In this document: positions 61,971 to 64,000 of the stretch, piece by piece
Layout of the letters: each line of letters begins with the position of its first letter
Numbering within the stretch: the stretch's first letter is position 1
Assembly: GCF_031344075.1 (NCBI RefSeq)
Contig: NZ_JAVJAN010000016.1
Coordinates: 11,760-75,759, forward strand
DNA: 64,000 nt
From: Clostridium aquiflavi
Lineage (GTDB): Bacteria; Bacillota; Clostridia; Clostridiales; Clostridiaceae
Direction: 5' to 3'
Made by a program: the position numbers and the translations under genes
Notes under the pieces: model-generated
The model's input: the letters and a program-made list of their open reading frames with translations, nothing else
Told to the model about the DNA's origin: nothing
Database searches by the model: none

Positions 61971-63704
61971 ATGGCACTAGACGGTATCTACTTATATAGT
62001 TTAGTTAATGATTTAAAAAAATCAATATTAGATTCTAAAATAGATAAAATAAATCAACCTGAAAAAGATGAAATAATCTTAACATTAAGAAAAGAACGTA
62101 AAAATTTAAAGCTTTTAATATCAGCATCTCCAAGATTTGCTAGAATTCATTTAACTAATTCAACTAAAAGCAATCCTATAAAAGCACCAATGTACTTAAT
62201 GGTGTTACGTAAATACTTATTAGGTGGTAGAATTACTAAATTGACTCAAAAAAATAATGATAGAGTTTTAGTAATTGATATAGAAAATCGTGATGAATTA
62301 GGCTTCGATAGCATTTATTCACTTATAATTGAAATTATGGGCCGACATTCTAATATCACATTAGTTAGAAATAGAGATAATAAGGTTATGGAATCAATAA
62401 AGCACATAACCCCAGATATTAATACTTTTAGAGTTCTCTATCCTGGTGTTAATTATGTTTATCCACCAGAATCTAATAAATTAAATCCTTTACTATTTGA
62501 ATATGAAGATTTTAATAATTTTATATCTACTAATTCAATAATTTTTGATGAGAACTTCTTTTCAAAAACTTTTACAGGTATTAGTAAATTATTGTCTTCA
62601 GATTTATATTATAACATTATAAAATCCAATTCATCACCCATTAGAGAAGAAATTTATGAAATTTTTAAGAATTTTATATTAAATCTTGATAAAAATCTTT
62701 CTTATAATATTTACACTAATGATAGTGGAGTTTATAAGGACTTTTATTTCTTAAAATTATCTTCTTTAGAAAATAATTTTTCTACTATAGAATATGATAA
62801 TCCTAATATACTTATGGATGATTTCTTTTATAAAAAAGATAAGCAAGATAGACTTCATAATAAATCTATAGATTTACAAAAATTAGTTGTTACAAACATA
62901 GATAGATGTAAAAAGAAATCAAAAATTTTACATGAAACTTTAAAAGAATGTGATGAAAAAGAAAAATTGAGAATTAAAGGTGATTTACTAACGTCTTATA
63001 TATATAGTATAAAAAAAGGTGCTACTAAAGCTTCTCTATTAAATTATTATAGTGAAAAAGAGGAGTATCTAGAAATAAGATTAGATCCTTTTAAGACTCC
63101 TTCAGAAAATGTTCAGGCTTATTATAAGAAATATAATAAACTAAAAGTTTCAGAAGAATACGCTAAATCTCAGCTTGATAAAAGTCTCAAAGAAGAAGAG
63201 TATTTAAATTCAGTTCTTACTAATATTCAAAATGTAGAAAGCTACGATGAAATAGGCGATATAAAAAATGAACTTGTTGAAACTGGTTATATAAGATTTA
63301 AAAAATCTGATAAAAACAATAAAAAGAAGAAAACCTCTAAACCACACCACTTTAAATCTAGTGATGGTATAGATATCTATGTTGGTAAAAATAACTTGCA
63401 AAATGATTATTTAAGTTTAAAGTTTGCTAATAAAAATTATCTTTGGTTACATACAAAAGATATTCCTGGTTCTCATGTTATTATTGCTGAATATGAAATA
63501 CCAGATAAAACTTTAGAAGAAGCTGCAATAATAGCTGCTTATTATAGTAAAGCTAAAAATTCTTCAAAAGTTCCAGTTGACTATACAAAAGTTAAGGAAC
63601 TTAAAAAACCAAATGGAGCAAAACCTGGAATGGTAATCTACCATACAAATAAAACATTGATAGTAGATCCAAAAGATTTTGATAATCTAAATTTAGAATT
63701 ATAA
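61971..63704 (+). CDS. rqcH: RqcH (NFACT/Rqc2 homologue; FbpA family)
   Basis: A 577-residue NFACT protein. The ATG after AGAAAGGACGAATTACA is used; the frame is open 33 bases further up. The N-terminal NFACT-N domain has ALDGIYLYSLVNDLKKSILD and PMYLMVLRKYLLGGRITKLTQ; a coiled-coil middle (about 270-420) follows, and the C-terminal NFACT-R domain has GIDIYVGKNNLQNDYLSLKF, WLHTKDIPGSHVII and KPGMVIYHTNKTLIVDP. In B. subtilis RqcH binds stalled 50S subunits and adds C-terminal alanine tails to the nascent chain. Older names call the family fibronectin-binding protein. Confidence 0.95.
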   Translation: MALDGIYLYSLVNDLKKSILDSKIDKINQPEKDEIILTLRKERKNLKLLISASPRFARIHLTNSTKSNPIKAPMYLMVLRKYLLGGRITKLTQKNNDRVLVIDIENRDELGFDSIYSLIIEIMGRHSNITLVRNRDNKVMESIKHITPDINTFRVLYPGVNYVYPPESNKLNPLLFEYEDFNNFISTNSIIFDENFFSKTFTGISKLLSSDLYYNIIKSNSSPIREEIYEIFKNFILNLDKNLSYNIYTNDSGVYKDFYFLKLSSLENNFSTIEYDNPNILMDDFFYKKDKQDRLHNKSIDLQKLVVTNIDRCKKKSKILHETLKECDEKEKLRIKGDLLTSYIYSIKKGATKASLLNYYSEKEEYLEIRLDPFKTPSENVQAYYKKYNKLKVSEEYAKSQLDKSLKEEEYLNSVLTNIQNVESYDEIGDIKNELVETGYIRFKKSDKNNKKKKTSKPHHFKSSDGIDIYVGKNNLQNDYLSLKFANKNYLWLHTKDIPGSHVIIAEYEIPDKTLEEAAIIAAYYSKAKNSSKVPVDYTKVKELKKPNGAKPGMVIYHTNKTLIVDPKDFDNLNLEL

Positions 63705-64000
63705 TTTAAGTTATTCATGGATTGAATTCTTATAATCATATAATTTTCTGGATACTATTTAAAGAGCAAAAGGTATGTGTAATACTTTTTTAATTGGCTA
63801 TGTTTTAAGTGAATGTTCATATTTTAGTATAAGGGCGAACTGGCATTGGAATTTGCTTTTTAGAACTCTTAAGTGAGAATCTAAATTTTATATTTAGCTT
63901 TTCGAACTTACTCAGCAAAGTCGAGTTTCCTTTTAATATTTACAATTAATTGCTTGTCAGCAATCTTTGATTGGGAGCATGCATTAATTGGACTAAGCTT
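63705..64000 (+). other. End region without a recognised gene
   Basis: About 300 bases after rqcH with no good reading frame on either strand. It contains short self-complementary words (such as CTTAAG within GAACTCTTAAGTGAG at about 63871) and could be the 5' leader of a gene beyond the window, but no T-box, riboswitch or terminator signature is seen. Confidence 0.35.

Noticed and set aside
63800..64000. T-box leader at the right edge
   Set aside because: No specifier, AGGGTGG-type antiterminator or terminator motif could be seen in the visible part.
1..64000. tRNA, rRNA, tmRNA, SRP or RNase P RNA genes
   Set aside because: No cloverleaf or conserved core motif was found when reading both strands; short structured RNAs could still be missed by eye.

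Overview
The window is AT-rich (roughly 28% GC by eye) and has the gene content of a strictly anaerobic, spore-forming, saccharolytic Clostridium (sensu stricto, cluster I). It carries pyruvate:ferredoxin oxidoreductase, spo0A, spoIVB, spoIIM, the complete spoIIIAA-AH operon, gerW/ytfJ, the DXP isoprenoid pathway (dxs, ispA), and many genes with strong AGGAGG-type ribosome binding sites. I cannot name the species. Most genes lie on the minus strand. No rRNA, tRNA, CRISPR array, intact insertion sequence or prophage is visible.

Layout. 1-5.2 kb: the N-terminal two-thirds of a SWIM/SNF2 helicase (cut by the window edge), a J-domain-like protein that has lost HPD, and RecQ. 5.5-8 kb: small proteins (a cystatin-like protein, a holin-like protein, a Cys-rich microprotein) and a secreted CAP/SCP protein with a four-unit repeat. 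8.2-15.8 kb: pyruvate:ferredoxin oxidoreductase, then a glycerate/gluconate module (kinase, GntP permease, CdaR-type regulator). 16.3-20 kb: zinc-ribbon protein, YaaA, and a plus-strand pair of flavoproteins of unknown physiological role. 20-27 kb: cell-envelope, chromosome and sporulation genes (two D-Ala-D-Ala carboxypeptidases, DUF2953, YtfJ/GerW, ScpAB, a XerD-like protein with a degenerate active site, SpoIIM). 27-31.5 kb: a membrane-anchored alpha-amylase with a LacI/CcpA-type operator, two unknown proteins, and a tandem pair of paralogous Cys-containing proteins.

31.5-34.8 kb is a decayed island. It holds coding remnants, a frameshifted RDD membrane protein, a frameshifted and truncated integrase, and a 54-bp near-exact copy of an internal piece of spo0A. 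From 34.8 kb to 53.9 kb the order is a long, typical clostridial housekeeping and sporulation run, read in the minus direction: efp, a zinc-ribbon protein, spoIIIAA to spoIIIAH, asp23, nusB, folD, xseA, xseB, ispA, dxs, tlyA, nadK, argR, recN, spoIVB, spo0A. 54-59.8 kb is a nine-gene type IV pilus/type II secretion-like operon (GspE/PilB ATPase, GspF/PilC, four pilin-like proteins, and three divergent PilM/N/O-like proteins), without a prepilin peptidase or PilT in the window. 59.8-63.7 kb: a lipoprotein, dapF, and divergently an RqcH/NFACT protein of ribosome quality control.

The items most worth a second look are the XerD-like protein with several catalytic residues replaced, the tandem paralogs at 30.2-31.5 kb, the spo0A echo beside an integrase remnant, the two-flavoprotein pair with a nine-cysteine N-terminus, the cystatin-motif protein, and two possible small RNAs (1974-2045 and about 52740-52850). 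No clear-cut new defence or mobile system was found. Coordinates of starts were often moved inward from the longest open frame to the start codon with a properly spaced ribosome binding site, as noted per gene.
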